Positions 12,058-24,903 of a stretch of DNA of 64,000 bases are shown piece after piece; the stretch's first letter is position 1, and every line of letters begins with the position of its first letter. The DNA lies in assembly GCF_000003815.2 (NCBI RefSeq), contig NC_049980.1, forward strand, positions 10,870,879 through 10,934,878, written 5' to 3'. Made by a program: the position numbers and the translations under genes. The stretch comes from Branchiostoma floridae. Its lineage: Eukaryota > Chordata > Leptocardii > Amphioxiformes > Branchiostomatidae. The notes under the pieces were generated by a model. That model was given only the letters and a program-made list of their open reading frames with translations. It was not told where the DNA came from and made no database searches.

Positions 12058-14462
12058 AAATAAAAATATGTCGCTCCCGAAGTCTGCAAAGGAGGATAAC
12101 CGAGACCCGTGATATGGGACATGGTAGCTTTCAAGGTGATAAATACGCTTGACTTTCTAGTGATTTCAAAATTCCTTGACCTTCTGACGATCAAAAAATT
12201 CGGTCAAATGTCACCGACAGTGTGACGCCGGCTCGACCGAGGTGTCGATAGGAGTTTCTGTTCCGATCATGCTTCTGAAAATGCAGCCATATAGCATTGC
12301 GTGAGCTCTAAATGCCGCTACAGTATATGTTACACAAGAGAATCCCTGTGAGGTAACGGGGGGTCCTTTCCCTTTCATCAGGGTTGAAGTTTATGATGGA
12401 CGCGATGGGAGTGAACCGAGGCGAGCCTAACCACTGCGTGCAGCTGCTGAAGGCCGGGAACCTGCTGGCCCTGGCCCCGGGAGGCGTGAGGGAGGCGCTG
12501 TTCGGAGACAAGCACTACCGCCTCATCTGGAAGCACAGGATGGGCTTCGCAAACGTGGCTAAAAGAGCCGACGTGGTGAGTCATCCGCATACCTTTCCGA
12601 TGACTCTTCCACCCCCTTTCAATCAGTTTGGTTGCGTCCCTCTCCTTGGTGCTGATTAGGCCATCGCACCACAGCTGTCATCGCTGTCCGCGATACTGAT
12701 TGGCCACTGTAGCAGATTGCGTAATTCGTTACTTTTGCGTTGATTGGTCCGTAGTTTAGTGTCTACTAATTCTATCAAATCTCCAGAACTACACATAGAC
12801 GCTTATTCTCCCTTTTCAATAGAGACCGCGAAAGTGCTGAACGAACAAACATTTTACAGATTACTACAGTCGAAGATTTTTACAAATGATTTTTTTACAT
12901 GTCCATGTTGTATTGTCTTTTTTTTTATCTTAACATTTGAATAGTATATACCAAGTATGAAACCAAGTGTCACACAAAAACAATTTTGGTCGCTGAAGGG
13001 TTGCTCAGCGGTGGCTATCTAACGTTAGTGGAATGGGGGCCTTTGTGATAGACGAAGACACCCTATGTAATTCAAAATGGGAAAGAAAAGAACCTGTACC
13101 ATTCCCTTCAAAATGGTAGCATCTTTTTACTTTGTTTTCCTTCTTTCCACGGCAGCCTATCTTCCCAGTGTTCACAGAAAATTTGCGCGAGGTTTTCCGG
13201 ACCCCACGATTCGGGATACGTATGTATCATATCTTTGTGTTTAAACTCTTTTAGTTTTAACATCTCTGAACATTGTGGAGTTTCTTCATTCCACTGTATG
13301 TGACGTGTAATTCGTTATGATATTACTGTGTGTCATAATCTGCAGTTGTTTTTCGTTGATAAAGTCTTCATATCTGCTTGTAAACATGGCTTCCGGCTTT
13401 GTAACATCTACAACTAGCATCATTCTACTTATGTAGTGGAACTGCTTTCCTTCTGAAGATTATAAGTTTAAGATAGTTTATAACCAGTAGATCGAATTCC
13501 ATTTAACCATGTTTCACACCTAGCCTTCCTGGAGTGGGTGTATGAGAAAACCCGGATGCCTGTTGTCCTCATCTATGGTGGATTTCCTGTCAAACTCAGG
13601 TCAGTCAAACATTCTAAAGATTAGTAGATGTTGTACTGTTAGTAGTTTTTGAAATATGAAATTAGTGAGTCTCAAATTTTGGAAATTTACTAGCAGCTAG
13701 TTTAGATTAGACCTTGCATTTGCTAAACAAGTTTTGCAAATTACCTAGCACCTAGTTTAGCTAAGACCTTGCATTTGCAAATATCTTAAAACAGTTCATT
13801 ACCTTACAGGACCTACATAGGAGACCCTATCTATGATCCTAACCTGTCCGCTCAGGAACTTGCTAAGAAGGTGGGTTCTCAATGTTTGAGATTATTTGGT
13901 CAAAGGAATGCCATTTTTATTCAGTTAATGGTAGTTCACCTTTCTTTACATGGTGACTTTTATCCGTTGTTTTTAAAAATGTGGCATTTACATATATCTA
14001 GTAGACAGACGTTGGTTTCAAATTGCACCATTTTCATATTATTCCAGTCTGAAACAGTCGTCTATCGACTTCATATCCCTAAGTACTCTGATTTCATATA
14101 CAATGGATAAAGGTTACCCCACGGATAAAGGTGAACTAGCGGTTATATCAAACAAATCTTCTGGGAACTCCAAAGCTGATGCGAGTTCTGCTGCAGTACC
14201 TTAGAAAGCCAGGGGTCCAGTTAACCTTCAATTTCATGACCCCTTCCCACCTACCAAAAAATTATCAGGATCCAATGAAGGTTGTGAATATATATTGTGA
14301 AATGTAACATGTAATGCTATATTTAACGTTACACCTTACCTATTGTTCCAGACCCATGATGCTATAGAGGAGATGATCGAACGCCACCAGAGGGTCCCAG
14401 GAAGCACTCTCCATGCCCTTCTGGACAGATTTCACGGACCCAGCTCCTGTGGGAAGGTCTGA
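10614..14462 (+). CDS. TMEM68-like triacylglycerol-forming acyltransferase, copy A
   Basis: Seven coding exons: 10614-11010, 11508-11675, 12382-12575, 13156-13219, 13524-13599, 13810-13870, 14352-14462. Every junction is GT-AG and in frame; the product is 356 aa. TMEM68 (also called DIESL) is an ER membrane acyltransferase of the PlsC/DGAT2-like group that makes triacylglycerol. The N-terminus has NxT sequons (residues 14, 23), then a hydrophobic hairpin (~63-97). The catalytic motif is YYHGTLPVD (His154, Asp160), followed by APGGVREALFGD (~220-231), FLEWVYEKTRMP and YGGFPVKLRTYIGDP, all hallmarks of TMEM68. All key residues are present, so the enzyme is probably active. Copies B and C share the exon phases. 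The N-terminal ~37 codons are almost identical to copy B. Human TMEM68 is somewhat shorter (from memory, about 324 aa). Confidence 0.92.
11075..11530 (+). repeat. Tandem duplication across intron 1/exon 2 boundary of copy A, with a relic splice acceptor
   Basis: 11075-11238 and about 11380-11530 are diverged direct repeats offset by about 286 bp. Both contain GGGGAGATAAAA-like, TTTTTCATRTCAATAAC, AAGATGGGARATGAA and TTAAAGTCAT blocks. The first copy ends in TTTTTTATAG|GTTGCAAGATTCATG, a decayed version of the true acceptor and exon start TTTTTTTACAG|GTTACGAGATTCACG. The first copy loses exon homology after ~15 bases, where a dispersed repeat (11239-11365) begins. Confidence 0.7.
12011..12050. 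repeat. (CA)n microsatellite in intron 2 of copy A
   Basis: An almost pure CA run of about 38 bases. The apparent reading frame across it on the minus strand is an artefact. Confidence 0.95.
13934..14136 (-). mobile_element. TA-flanked MITE (about 203 bp), copy 1, in intron 6 of TMEM68-like copy A
   Basis: The ends are GTTCACC (13934) and GGTGAAC (14136), flanked by TA on both sides (13932-13933 and 14137-14138). The terminal inverted repeat of roughly 35 bp includes TTATCCG and GGTTACCCC. The interior, read on the minus strand, matches the elements at 29337-29538 and 37147-37351. The TA target site and lack of coding capacity suggest a non-autonomous Tc1/mariner-type element. Confidence 0.8.
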
Positions 14463-16882
14463 GCTGGTAACCACAGCTTTTTGTAAGAAATCACCTAATG
14501 TAGCTTTGCTCATAAAATCCTACATCATTGTTACAGAGAAAGGCTCGAAGGTAGAATGATATCACAGTACCGGTATTCATAAAAATCTGCCTCTGTCATG
14601 GCAGAAGTGTTTTGGAGATTCTTCAAAGTGCCTTTCTTTTGAAATGGTGGCCGTGTAAAATACTTAGTATAATCTGATCAATAATTAGGTAGGTAACATT
14701 AGCCGCAATGTAAATATGAATACATTTAAAAACTGTTGGAAAAAAATCTCATCACATACAGCATTTTTGCTTGAAGGAATGGCTACCAAGAGATTTGGGT
14801 GCGATTAAGTGCAATAATATCGGAAATGCCATCAGAAATGACAAATAACATTCTGGGATTCCTAATACAGAGATTTAAAACTTTAGCTCACATGCAAAAC
14901 ATTAGCAAATAAGACACCTGTTTTCTGTCAAAAGAAACAGCTGTATAAGGCTGTAATTTCTTTAGCATCTTTTTTTAGTTTTCTTCATGGAGTCATGTTT
15001 GTCATAAAGATTAAAAAATGCAATTCATGTCCGTTTTTGTTGTTGCTTGTAATTGTTATATTTGTGTTGCATTTGTTTACATAGTCTGGAAAAGACTGAC
15101 TGACAGAGAGATTATTTGTTTACATCAATGTAACATCATTTTGTATTCATATATATTATTAATGTTGATTTGTTTATGCAATTCTATTTTGTCTTGAACA
15201 AAAGCGAGGAAAAGGTCTTATGCCTGTTACTTTTGTCCAACTCGTTTATACATGTATGTATGATGAGGAAGTTGAAATAAATAAATAAATAGTCTGTTAT
15301 GAATGGACTTAAATGCTTTAGGGCAAAAGCTTTGCAATATCCATGACTTGATATGGTGCAAATATGAAGAAATTTCTGTCTATTGTCCTACCATTGCTAT
15401 ATACATGGATATGAGAAATAAAGACAGACAAAAGTGCCAGTTGTCATGATCAGTTGTCAAGTTCAAACATGGACTTTTGTTCATTTTCATCATCCAAATA
15501 TGATCTTATTGCTAACCTTGACTGAAATGCACTTATACTTAATATGCACTTATAATTCAATGGTCTGTTATACAGTTGTTCCCACCACTCACATTAACAT
15601 GGCACAAAACTTGTGCAGTTAAAAGAAAAATCAACTCTTTAGGGCCACTCATGGCATGGTGCAGCATCCTTGACAATTTGAAATGTCATTACTGCTCTGT
15701 TATGCTCCAACTACAGCATCAACTCCAATGTTCACAATACAATCAATCACTTTGCAAAGTCTCCATGGAACAGCTACATGTAGCAGTCACAGCAAAAAAG
15801 GTAGCTATTAAATCCAAAATTACTCAATAATTGCACATAAAATCCAATATAAAATCTTACTTAAATATTCCAATCTGATAATGCACAACTCACTACTTAC
15901 CAAGTAATTCAAAATATTGCAAAAACACATCTAACATACCTGTACACACATACATGCACTACTTTAATCAGCACTCTTATAGCTAGCTAGCTTGGCTCTT
16001 AACCAAGTTTCCACAGTATGTTATGCCACTATTGAAAACTTTGAAGCATTTTCTGTATTCCTTTTCTAGCATGTGTGAGGATGAGGTAGACATATAGAAA
16101 CACAATAGCATTATACAAACCCTAAAATCAGGACAGTAGCATCTTAAATGGATAAAAAAAGGATACTTACATTTGAAAACTTCAAAAACTTAATATCACC
16201 CCTTGGTCAAATTAGTATATGCAATATACATGTACCTATTGGTCCTGATTACAAACACAGGATATAGTTTGGGAAGCATCAAGGGTCTTCAGTACCCCTG
16301 TGTGGCAAACGTGCATGTTTGGTTTTCAAATAGAATCAAAGCTAATGGCATGAGAAGTATCTAACTTTAACTATGAGGTTCACACAATCATCAACTTAGT
16401 TACTAGTACATGTTCAGTGTTGTAGATGTACTAGTACATGTAATTTTATGTACATCAGAACTTGGTATTTCCCATTCCAGTGCTCTAGACATCAGTTTTC
16501 AATGCAACATATGACAAAGAAACTCAAATTGATATTGCCACGCTAAGTGTCATGTGCAGAAATACTTTAAAAGTAACACATTGTGCAAGAAATATCAAGT
16601 AGGAAATGGACAAGCTTCTATGTACCCTCTATTCCAGAGGGATTTTGGAACCCTTAACTTTGTCAACATCACGTTCTAGTTTGCAACTGAAATGACAATG
16701 TTTTATAACATAGAAATTTCCAACTCGAGGTAAAATCTTAACTACTCAGAGAGTGCCCATTTCAAAACCTGACAAATACAGTTCCTGATTCTAGTAACAT
16801 CAATCTTGAGATATCTACTTGTCCAGCTTTGTGGGTATCAAAAAAGCTAATCCTTCACATTCTGATGTTACATCATATACAG
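14463..16882. other. Convergent 3' region of TMEM68-like copy A and XKR
   Basis: Holds the 3' UTR of copy A (candidate AATAAA at 15276-15281 within an AATAAATAAATAAAT run, another at 15416-15421) and the 3' UTR of the XKR gene on the other strand. No gene is seen. TACATGTAC-like short palindromes are frequent near 16400-16460. Confidence 0.55.
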
Positions 16883-19800
16883 CTACACACAACTTTCAAA
16901 CTGGGAGTTGGAACTACTAGACTTGGACAACCCTTGGTTTTGTATGCGCAGACTGGTTTGTGAAGCTGTCCTGGGTATCTGGCAGGCTTCCCCTCCACCC
17001 CTGTGGAAAGGGGGACAGTTTGACAACCTACGTTGCATCTCCATGTCCTCATTAATATTCGTGTCTGTACTGTTTGTAAAGTTTGAGAGGAGGACCTCAT
17101 CATTCCTCACCCTCCAGCGGTGCACAAATGCAAGGTCCAGCTTTTCCCGATTGGCCAATCCGGACACGTGTGACGGAGCAAACTTCATCGGCGTGCCTGT
17201 CCGCTTCATCACGACAACAGTCTTCTTCAGCATGCTCTGCTTGTCTGCCTGTTTCCCACTGTCCACTTCGTCCCACGGAAGGGCAGGCTGTCCTGATTCT
17301 ATGGCAGTCTGGTACATGGGAGAGTCCACCTCTTCTGCCTCCTCCACACAGCAACGGACTCCTCCATTTGGATGGAAGAATAGGTAGTACAGCGCCATGA
17401 TGATGATCCCTGCCAGGAACCCTCCCAACACGAGGACCAGTGCAGCGTACTTGTACATCACGTCTTCATCCATGACCTTCCAATACCACAGTCCTATGAG
17501 AGCTGCGTTCTCCAGGTACATGAAGGTGTAGTAGGCGGACGCGCGGTACCGAGTCCGGCCCTCCTTCACGTTGAACCAACAGAAAATGTGAACAATGGCC
17601 ATGACAAAGTCAAAGACCCACTCCTCCCCGCGGTTGTCGCAGAACTTGGTGTCCTGCCACAGCAGCCACAGGAACATGAGGATGAAGTGCACGCCCACCA
17701 CCACAAACATGATCCACTCAAACTTGGCGGCAAACAGTGACAGGGCCACCACACGAGCTACCACCTCAAATAACCTCCACATCATCCGCAGGCCCACACC
17801 GGTGAAGGACAGGTTCTTCTTGTCAGGGCGAACCTCCCGTAGAGCCTTGTGGTACGCCACTAAAGCCCAGGCAAGGGACACCAGGCTAGCTGCGCACGTC
17901 ACAACTGAAACAAAAGGCTTCATGAGAATCTAACAACATGACGTACACATACATGTACTCTACATGTACCAACATCTAATGCAGTCATGAGAAAGCTGCA
18001 CAGTGAATGATGGCAAAAGAGCATAAACCAAGAAAGAAACCTTTATAGTAGGGGCCAATGCCTTTACCCAGGCTATCTGTAGATAGAAAAGATGAAGGGA
18101 AGGGGGACAAGACATAATACTGACAATAGTCAAGTCAGCCCATTCAAAACAATAAATATAGGCATAGCAGATGACATAGACATAGCAGAGATAATTCTAA
18201 AATTTTGAAAATAGGAAAACACATGCATTAACAGCATGTCACCCATAAGATACAGACCAAAGCAAAGCCAACCTTCTAAAAAATCAAGCGAACTTGCAAA
18301 TGCAACAAAAAGTGCAGCAGCCCGTATGAACACTGGTCTATGACACAAGGATGATACATTGTGTTCTGGTATCTAATATGAATTTTTTTCTTACTGGTGA
18401 GCAGGTCTCTCTCCCCCTCATGAGCCAGGATGTACAGCTGTAAGGTGAGCTGAGGTGCAGACTCCAGGAAAGCCTCGAACAGTCGCAGCATGCACACATC
18501 CGCCCACTCATACACCACGTACTGGTACCTCTCCCGCTCCTGCTGGCTCTCACAACCGTACTTCAGCGTACGGATATACCTGGAACAGATACAGAAAAAT
18601 GTTGTCAATCACTTATAGGTCCATTTTCAAACATTTTGTCAATCAATCATAGGTCCATTTCACCAGACCTATAGTATATGTCTATCAGCCTAGTAGTAGT
18701 AGTAGTCCACTGTGTCCTGCTGCTGCAGTGGTCTGGACACCCTGCAGCTGCATTCTATCAGCCTACTAGTAGTTAATACTACTCATTTCTCAGTGCTGAG
18801 TTATTTCATCATGTGTGTGTGTGTGTGTGTGTGCATGTGTGTGTGTTTGTGTGTATGCAGTATGTGTGTGTGTGTCAATGTGTGTGTGTGTGTGAGACTG
18901 TGGACAATATAACTCGAGAAGCTCAGTGGCTAGATCTTCATGATATGTGACAGGTGGGTGGGGTTAGGTCAATTTTGATGATGGGCCTTCTAGCGACTTA
19001 TGTAGTACTGCAGTGTACCTTCCAATCTTCTATATCTCATTTATTTTGCACATTAGTACATACTGCACATGTAAAACACTACCTAAGCACTGATGTACAC
19101 AACTCTATCTACTAGTGCTAAAATACATGTAAGACAAAAATTGCAAATACATTAACTTATGTCCTGCACCGCCTACATGTACAATATTAATGTAGGTCAA
19201 ACAAAATGACCTTGCAACATGTAGCGGAATGTCATCAATTCAATCAGTGACTTATTACTTTTAATGGATTCCTTCAGGTTCACTCCCAGCCACTTTGTTT
19301 GCATGTGTCTATTGTGAATACCAATTGGGGTCGACCATATTGACAACAAAGGGTAAGGTGCCAAAAACTGTTTATGAAATGATTGACAGTGAGCAATGCT
19401 ATAGGTATTTGCATATAAAGGTCATACTATAAGAGCAAGCAAAGGCAAACTTGCAGGCATATAGTTTACAATAGATTAGAGATACCGGTAAGTAGCTGCA
19501 ATAGTCTATAAATAGGCTGTGTAAAGTGCATATGAAGATAAGTCAATTTTATAAGATACGTTAACATACATGTATTTGTTGCTGTAGTTGCTATTCTTAT
19601 GTTATTCTAAGCTGAAAAAGGCAAATAAAACTATTGTTATTAGTTTGTTGGCTTATTTCTGTGTCCTACCACAAGACATATATCTTACACTCAACATGAG
19701 GTTGTTGCAGCTTTTACCACAAATGTGGCACTATTTTGCTACAATGTTTTTAGCAACAAGACTGGAAGAGTACACATAGGTCGCCCTTGTATTTGTTCCA

Positions 19801-22521
19801 CCCACACATGGTCACTATGCAAATACACTTGCTGGTTCTTGTGACATGATGCCAGGTTAGCCCAAGGTTTCTCCATGAGGTAAAAACAAGACCCTGCAAA
19901 AACTGGATCAATACTCTAACATAGTTAGCTTTGCCCATAATCAGCTATTAGTTCTTCTGTAAGTGCTGTTTGCATTTGTAGAGGATCAATCTTAACACAA
20001 TTAAAAAGAAGATTTTGCACATCATCAGCGCATTTTCATAAATCCGATGGCTTAGCTATTTTCCAACATGACATGGTGAACAAAAAAGGCCTTTGTCGGA
20101 GAGCATTTACTCTGTACAAAGCTATTGTGGTCAACCGTCGAGTGTGACTCTCGAGTTCAAAATATAGTATTCAGCCTAGGAAAAAGTTATGCTAAATGAG
20201 GGAAAGAATTGGGGTTGGTAGCTATCTATATTACATAGGGTTAAGTATACTACACATACTACACAAACTGTTCAAAGTCTAAATCTGTTAACAGTACTAG
20301 TGCAAAAAAAAAAGGAAGTCTGTTAGAAAATTTGAAACAAGTTGCTTGGAATTGTACTACCCCAAGAAGGAGCAGGTTTAACTTTAAGACAGGGCCTGTT
20401 GGGTTGAAACACAATATTTTTTTCTTAGCAAGAGTTAAATCATGTCTTACTCAGGACTGCCCCCATTGCTTTACAATTTGTATTTCAGCTGTAGCAATAT
20501 ATAATAGTGTAAATGTTACAATTCTCCCCTCCTAACATCTGCTTGGAGATAAGTCTAATTGTGAAAAGATGATTCAAGGCCCTGGTTACCATTACAGTAC
20601 ATGATAGCCATGATGTAATGAATGAATAATTTTGGAAATCCAATCATGATCTCTAAGGGAGGGTGCTGGGTGCACATCGACCAACAGAACAGTTTGGCAC
20701 TTGACTAATCATTTTACTTCTGTCTGCACTACTGCAAGCTACCATGATCATTACTGTGCATGTACAGCTTCACATCTGTGCCATTTTGGGGCCAAATTTT
20801 GTGAGCTGACAATGTTTAGTGCTGTACCCGGTAACCAATACACATTACAAACATGATTGTACATTGCTAATGTGTTTATAGATTATAGCTCTGTTAGAAC
20901 ATGGCCACTACCCTCAGCCAATCAGAGCCCTTCAATAACATTGTACTGTGTTTATATCCCATAGTGCAAAAAAGTGTGGCACTATGAAAAATGTGTGGTA
21001 CTATGAACTCATTTGCATAGAATAGAACCACACTTTTTTCACAGCACAACCCTTTTTCTGCACCACTTGTCGGCTCACACACTGTGCTAATGGTCAGGGG
21101 ATTAGAGAGGATTAAGACATGAAGACCTAATGTCATAAAAGTAACCAACAGTTTAATGTTTTCTATAACAGGAAAACAGAAATAGATCTTCAGAAAATAA
21201 CAAGCATGGTGCAATATTTTACAGACAGTAACAGTAAGTCTCTTTCCTTGACACAATCTTGCCAGCTGTGTGATTAATTCTTGCAAGGATTCATGCTTTT
21301 CACTTTCACTTTCTTTGTTTCCCTTGCCACCCACGCATTGTTTAGTGTACACAGCCTGGTGTTGGGAACTAGATATACGATGAACAGAATGATCCAGTTT
21401 ACAACTTATACAAGTGAACAAAAATGCTTAGAAATACAAGATCATACATATGTACTGCTCTAAAAAAGAGAGAATCTATTGTACAGTAACAGACTGACTT
21501 GTTTAACTTGCATATTACACTATGTCAATACGCCATTTATGTTCACATTACGGTACTATACATGGATGTAGTTACTAGTATAGACCTTAGATGAGTATCA
21601 TTGTATTAATTGACTTACTACTGTTGCCTTACAATTGTACCATGTACAAATGTCGTGCAATAATTCATTAATTCATCCACAACGTTATGTCATGGTAAAT
21701 CTTGATGGTCTATTGACTTTGACTGACTCATTTGCAATATTTACTTACCTCATTAGCCAGATGCCATCTTGGAGCTGGCAATATCATGTTACGCTTTGAT
21801 AGACCATAGAAGCAAGTATTAGTACGCTAAATTTTACCAAAAGAACCGCCCCGCCCCAACAAGTCCCCAGGCTTTTAGGGGATTAGGACATGGGCCCCCC
21901 TGGGTGATTTTGTTTCATATGAGCAGAACATAATTTGTTGTTTCATAATTTGTTGCTTCATCTACCATAAGAAGTAATAAGGCAGAATCACAAAGCAAGT
22001 GAAAATGTTATGTTTATAGTTTAATACCTGACAATTGTCCCGAGTTGCAGAAAGTGTAGAAAACTCCTCCAGAGCCAGCTGAGGATAGCCGGCTTCTTCC
22101 TGGCCACCCTCCCCCTCTGCTCCTCGCTTTCTTCTGCGTCTCGACTCTCATCCTGGAGGTACCACTTCAAGCTGAACAGCTGCAACACGATGGACGGTAA
22201 CGCCACGAAGAACAGGGTAAAACCGAAGAACCAGTACCGCTTTTTAGTCCAGTACATGCAAGCCAGGGCGATGTCTGACCCGATGTCCCATACAAACGTC
22301 AGGATGCCTCCGATAGTCCACACAAAGTCGAGCTTGGAAAATCTCTGTTCGTACAAGCCCTCCCTTAAGTCCGTGCATTTTCGTGTGCGCATACAACAGC
22401 AACAGCTCAGGCCACTACAGCCTGGATCGGGGATCTCCTGAGCGGGAGAGTCCGTGGAGGCGGAGGAAGGTGCGTGTTGGAGAGAGGAGCTTGCAGCTCT
22501 CCCGTTCGAGTTGGCCGCCAT
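16883..22521 (-). CDS. XK-related phospholipid scramblase, XKR4/6/7 type
   Basis: Three coding exons: 22028-22521, 18395-18579, 16883-17904. Junctions AG|GTATT to CAG|GTAT and ACCA|GTAAG to TTTCAG|TT keep frame and give 566 aa. XKR proteins are plasma-membrane phospholipid scramblases with many membrane segments. The start is placed at the second in-frame ATG (AAAATGG), because its product begins MAANSNGR, like the MAAKSDG start I recall for vertebrate XKR4/6/7; an upstream ATG (22567-22569) would add 16 residues. Family traits are a cysteine-rich CCCCMRTRKC stretch, FVWDIGSDIALACMYW, the conserved FEAFLESAPQLTLQLYIL block and a run of hydrophobic segments in exon 3. The cytoplasmic tail contains WDEVDSG (residues ~437-443), a canonical executioner-caspase site. 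The three-exon layout is what I recall for XKR4/6/7. Confidence 0.92.
17261..17272 (-). other. DEVD caspase-type cleavage site in XKR tail
   Basis: Encodes Asp-Glu-Val-Asp followed by Ser-Gly, about 35 residues after the last predicted membrane segment. Vertebrate XKR4, XKR8 and XKR9 are known to be activated by caspase cleavage of this tail. Use of this site is inferred, not shown. Confidence 0.6.
18580..22027 (-). other. XKR intron 1 (with GT microsatellite)
   Basis: A 3.4-kb intron. It contains a (GT)n microsatellite (18811-18895). A 175-codon minus-strand open frame at 20894-21421 has no domain, signal or splice logic and is rejected. No other gene is seen. XKR intron 2 (17905-18394) is also featureless. 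Confidence 0.6.
18811..18895. repeat. (GT)n microsatellite in XKR intron 1
   Basis: Interrupted GT dinucleotide array of about 85 bp. Confidence 0.95.
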
Positions 22522-22569
22522 TTTGAGTTCGTGCTGACTCGCCGGGAAAACCCGGAAGTAGCTGGTCAT

Positions 22570-24842
22570 GTGAACTTCATGACGTCACTGTCCTTACCAG
22601 AGAGATTTCCCATGCTGACATTTGGTTGAACTCCGTGGTTTTCATACTTGTCTGTGGAACTAGACGGAGTCTCGAGCAATCCACAGCGAGTTAATGAAAG
22701 GACCAACAGTCAATACAACGAGACAGCTAGGAAGGTTTGTATATAAGGCTTTTATTCTAAGACAGCAATGCATTAACGTCCAACATTCGTCGTCCTTGTC
22801 CACGTAACCCTGTTCTCTGTTGTGGATTTTGTTGATTTATGAGTCTAGTTACATTTTTTTCTTTGCCATTTATTTCGATTGCCCTTTATGTCCTATGTGA
22901 TAAAGTATTTCCTTGTTTTGATGATATGTAACACATTATGATTTACGGTTGATTTACTTTTTGGTTACAACTACATTTGATTTATTGATTTGTATTGGAA
23001 ATTAAAGTTGCATTATTATTATCATTGTTATTATTAATTTCTTATGATTTTATTTAACTGTGTTCCCTGTTGTGCATATTGATTAACACTTAATGTTTTG
23101 CAAACAATGCCTTGTTTTGTTTTTTGTTACATATGTGTCCTGTGGCTTTTAAATTGATTAAGTTGCATTACGTCTGTGATAATTTATTTGATGATGTGTT
23201 TCCATGTTGATAATTATCATTTGTTCTTTTACCATTAATCTGAAATTTTGTACAATTTGTTCCCTTGATTTAAATTGGTCAAGTTAAATTAAATTAATTG
23301 TTGTTTGCATTTAAGTTATATTATGCTTTTGTTTATTCATGATTTAGAATTTATGTTGTTTATCTATGATTTAGAATTTTATGTTATCCCGTGTTTCTGG
23401 TGATACTTTTCTTATGGTTTATATGATTTACTTTTAAGTAACAGATATGTTCGTCGTGTTTATGATTTGTGTTACATTATGTCACTCAGTTTTATTACTA
23501 TTGTATTTGCTATGGCCCATAGGTGGCAAAAAGCAAGAAATAAAGTTCAAGACACAGCATGTTCAGGACAAAAGATACAGAATCCAGACGTTTTGCTGCA
23601 GTACCAAGGTCAGGTGCCGGGAGACCCAAAATCTACGTTGACATTTGCGTCAACAACAGCTACACAAATGACAAATTTCGTCGGCAATCCCTCCAAGTTT
23701 TCAAGTAATGCTCTGCATACACACACACAGACAACATGGACCCAAACTTTACCTACATTTGTCTTGGGGGTAAATAACGGTTTGGGACAGAAAATGAAAG
23801 ACAGTATCGTTTCCAGTCAATTCAGAGGAAGTTTGTAAATAACCTACAGCGACGGAAGTTTGTAACGTTAAATACTTTTTTATTTTATTTTCTTGACTCT
23901 GTAGTAAACACATCAATATTCTACCGTCTTAGATTCACATCAATCAGTATAGGACGGCACACAATCTGACTAATAATAGAACTGTATGAAAAACGAAATG
24001 ACTAAAAATATCGCAAATTGTTATCACAAAACTTTGGTGAAATATAAAATATCGCGACTGTAAGCTTCAAAAATGAATGCAGCAGTGAATACTGTTATCT
24101 AACATGGTTTTGCAAGATTTCATGTTGCCCTTCCCCATCCCCAACTAGCGCAACCCTAGACCTGGTATCGATCCACTTCCAGCCCCGAATTCGACAAAAT
24201 GGATCAGAGGAGCAAATCAAAGCTAGTGAATACCATGTTATTCACAAAACGCAACACTGGAGAACAAACATAAGGAAGGTTAAAACCAAAAATCTATCAT
24301 AGAAGCCATTGTCACCACACGATTTTAGTTGACTTGCTCACACAGTCTCACAATGACCCCTAGTGAACAAAAAGCAAAGTGCAGATATTTTCGTCGCCAT
24401 GATAGAGAAGAATTGATTGGCTAACGCGGTATCTATCGTTAATTTGATTGGACAAAACTAACCAATGGAAGACAGGTAAATTTGATAGACAGGTGTTGAA
24501 TTGATTCGCTACCGTTGGTCAACGTGGGTAACATCTAACCAGCACTTGTTTGTCGACAGTCGGGAAATGTATCAAACAGAGCTATCTGTTTGCAGTATGA
24601 TATAGGCAGGAATGGAGATGTGCTCTTGTAATATTAGTTTTAACAATACGGTACAGAACACTTTGCCTGGTATTGAGAAATGCAATACATGTTTCAACAA
24701 TGACAGAAACACACATGAAAATTGTTCTAAACAAAGAGTAATATGTACAGTTACTTTGACAACATACAGAAATAAGTTCACAAACATTTTGAAACGTTTT
24801 TAATTATTTGAACGATTCAGAACTATTGTGACTAAATTATTC
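22570..24842. other. Intergenic region upstream of XKR, T-rich core
   Basis: Contains the presumed XKR promoter side. From about 22820 to 23460 the plus strand is strongly T-rich and C-poor, with short repeated phrases such as TGATTTAGAATTTTATGTT. A dispersed repeat lies at 23551-23610. A GATTGGCTAAC CCAAT-type motif lies at 24414-24424. No gene is recognised. Confidence 0.5.
23551..23610 (+). repeat. Dispersed repeat carrying CTGCTGCAG or a close variant, copy
   Basis: Shares AGCATGTYCAGGACAAAA followed by a TTYTGCTGCAGTACC-like block with 50681-50735 and 57871-57938. The terminal block also appears alone at 14185-14200. Confidence 0.55.
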
Positions 24843-24848
24843 TTTATT
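24843..24848 (-). terminator. Polyadenylation signal of the DIPK2-like gene
   Basis: AATAAA on the minus strand, about 55 bp beyond the DIPK2-like stop codon. This is the usual hexamer, and its position suggests a very short 3' UTR. Confidence 0.6.
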
Positions 24849-24903
24849 TAAGATACCTCAACCATGTAACAAATACTTATCCTCTTGCAATGGATTTTAC
24901 GCA

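Noticed and set aside
11880-12194. 104-codon minus-strand open frame with a long Cys-Val run
   Set aside because: Produced by the CA microsatellite in intron 2 of TMEM68 copy A.
16908-17387. 159-codon plus-strand open frame
   Set aside because: Antisense shadow of the XKR exon 3 coding sequence.
20894-21421. 175-codon minus-strand open frame
   Set aside because: Lies in XKR intron 1 on the same strand as XKR, has no recognisable domain, and its composition is like the surrounding intron.
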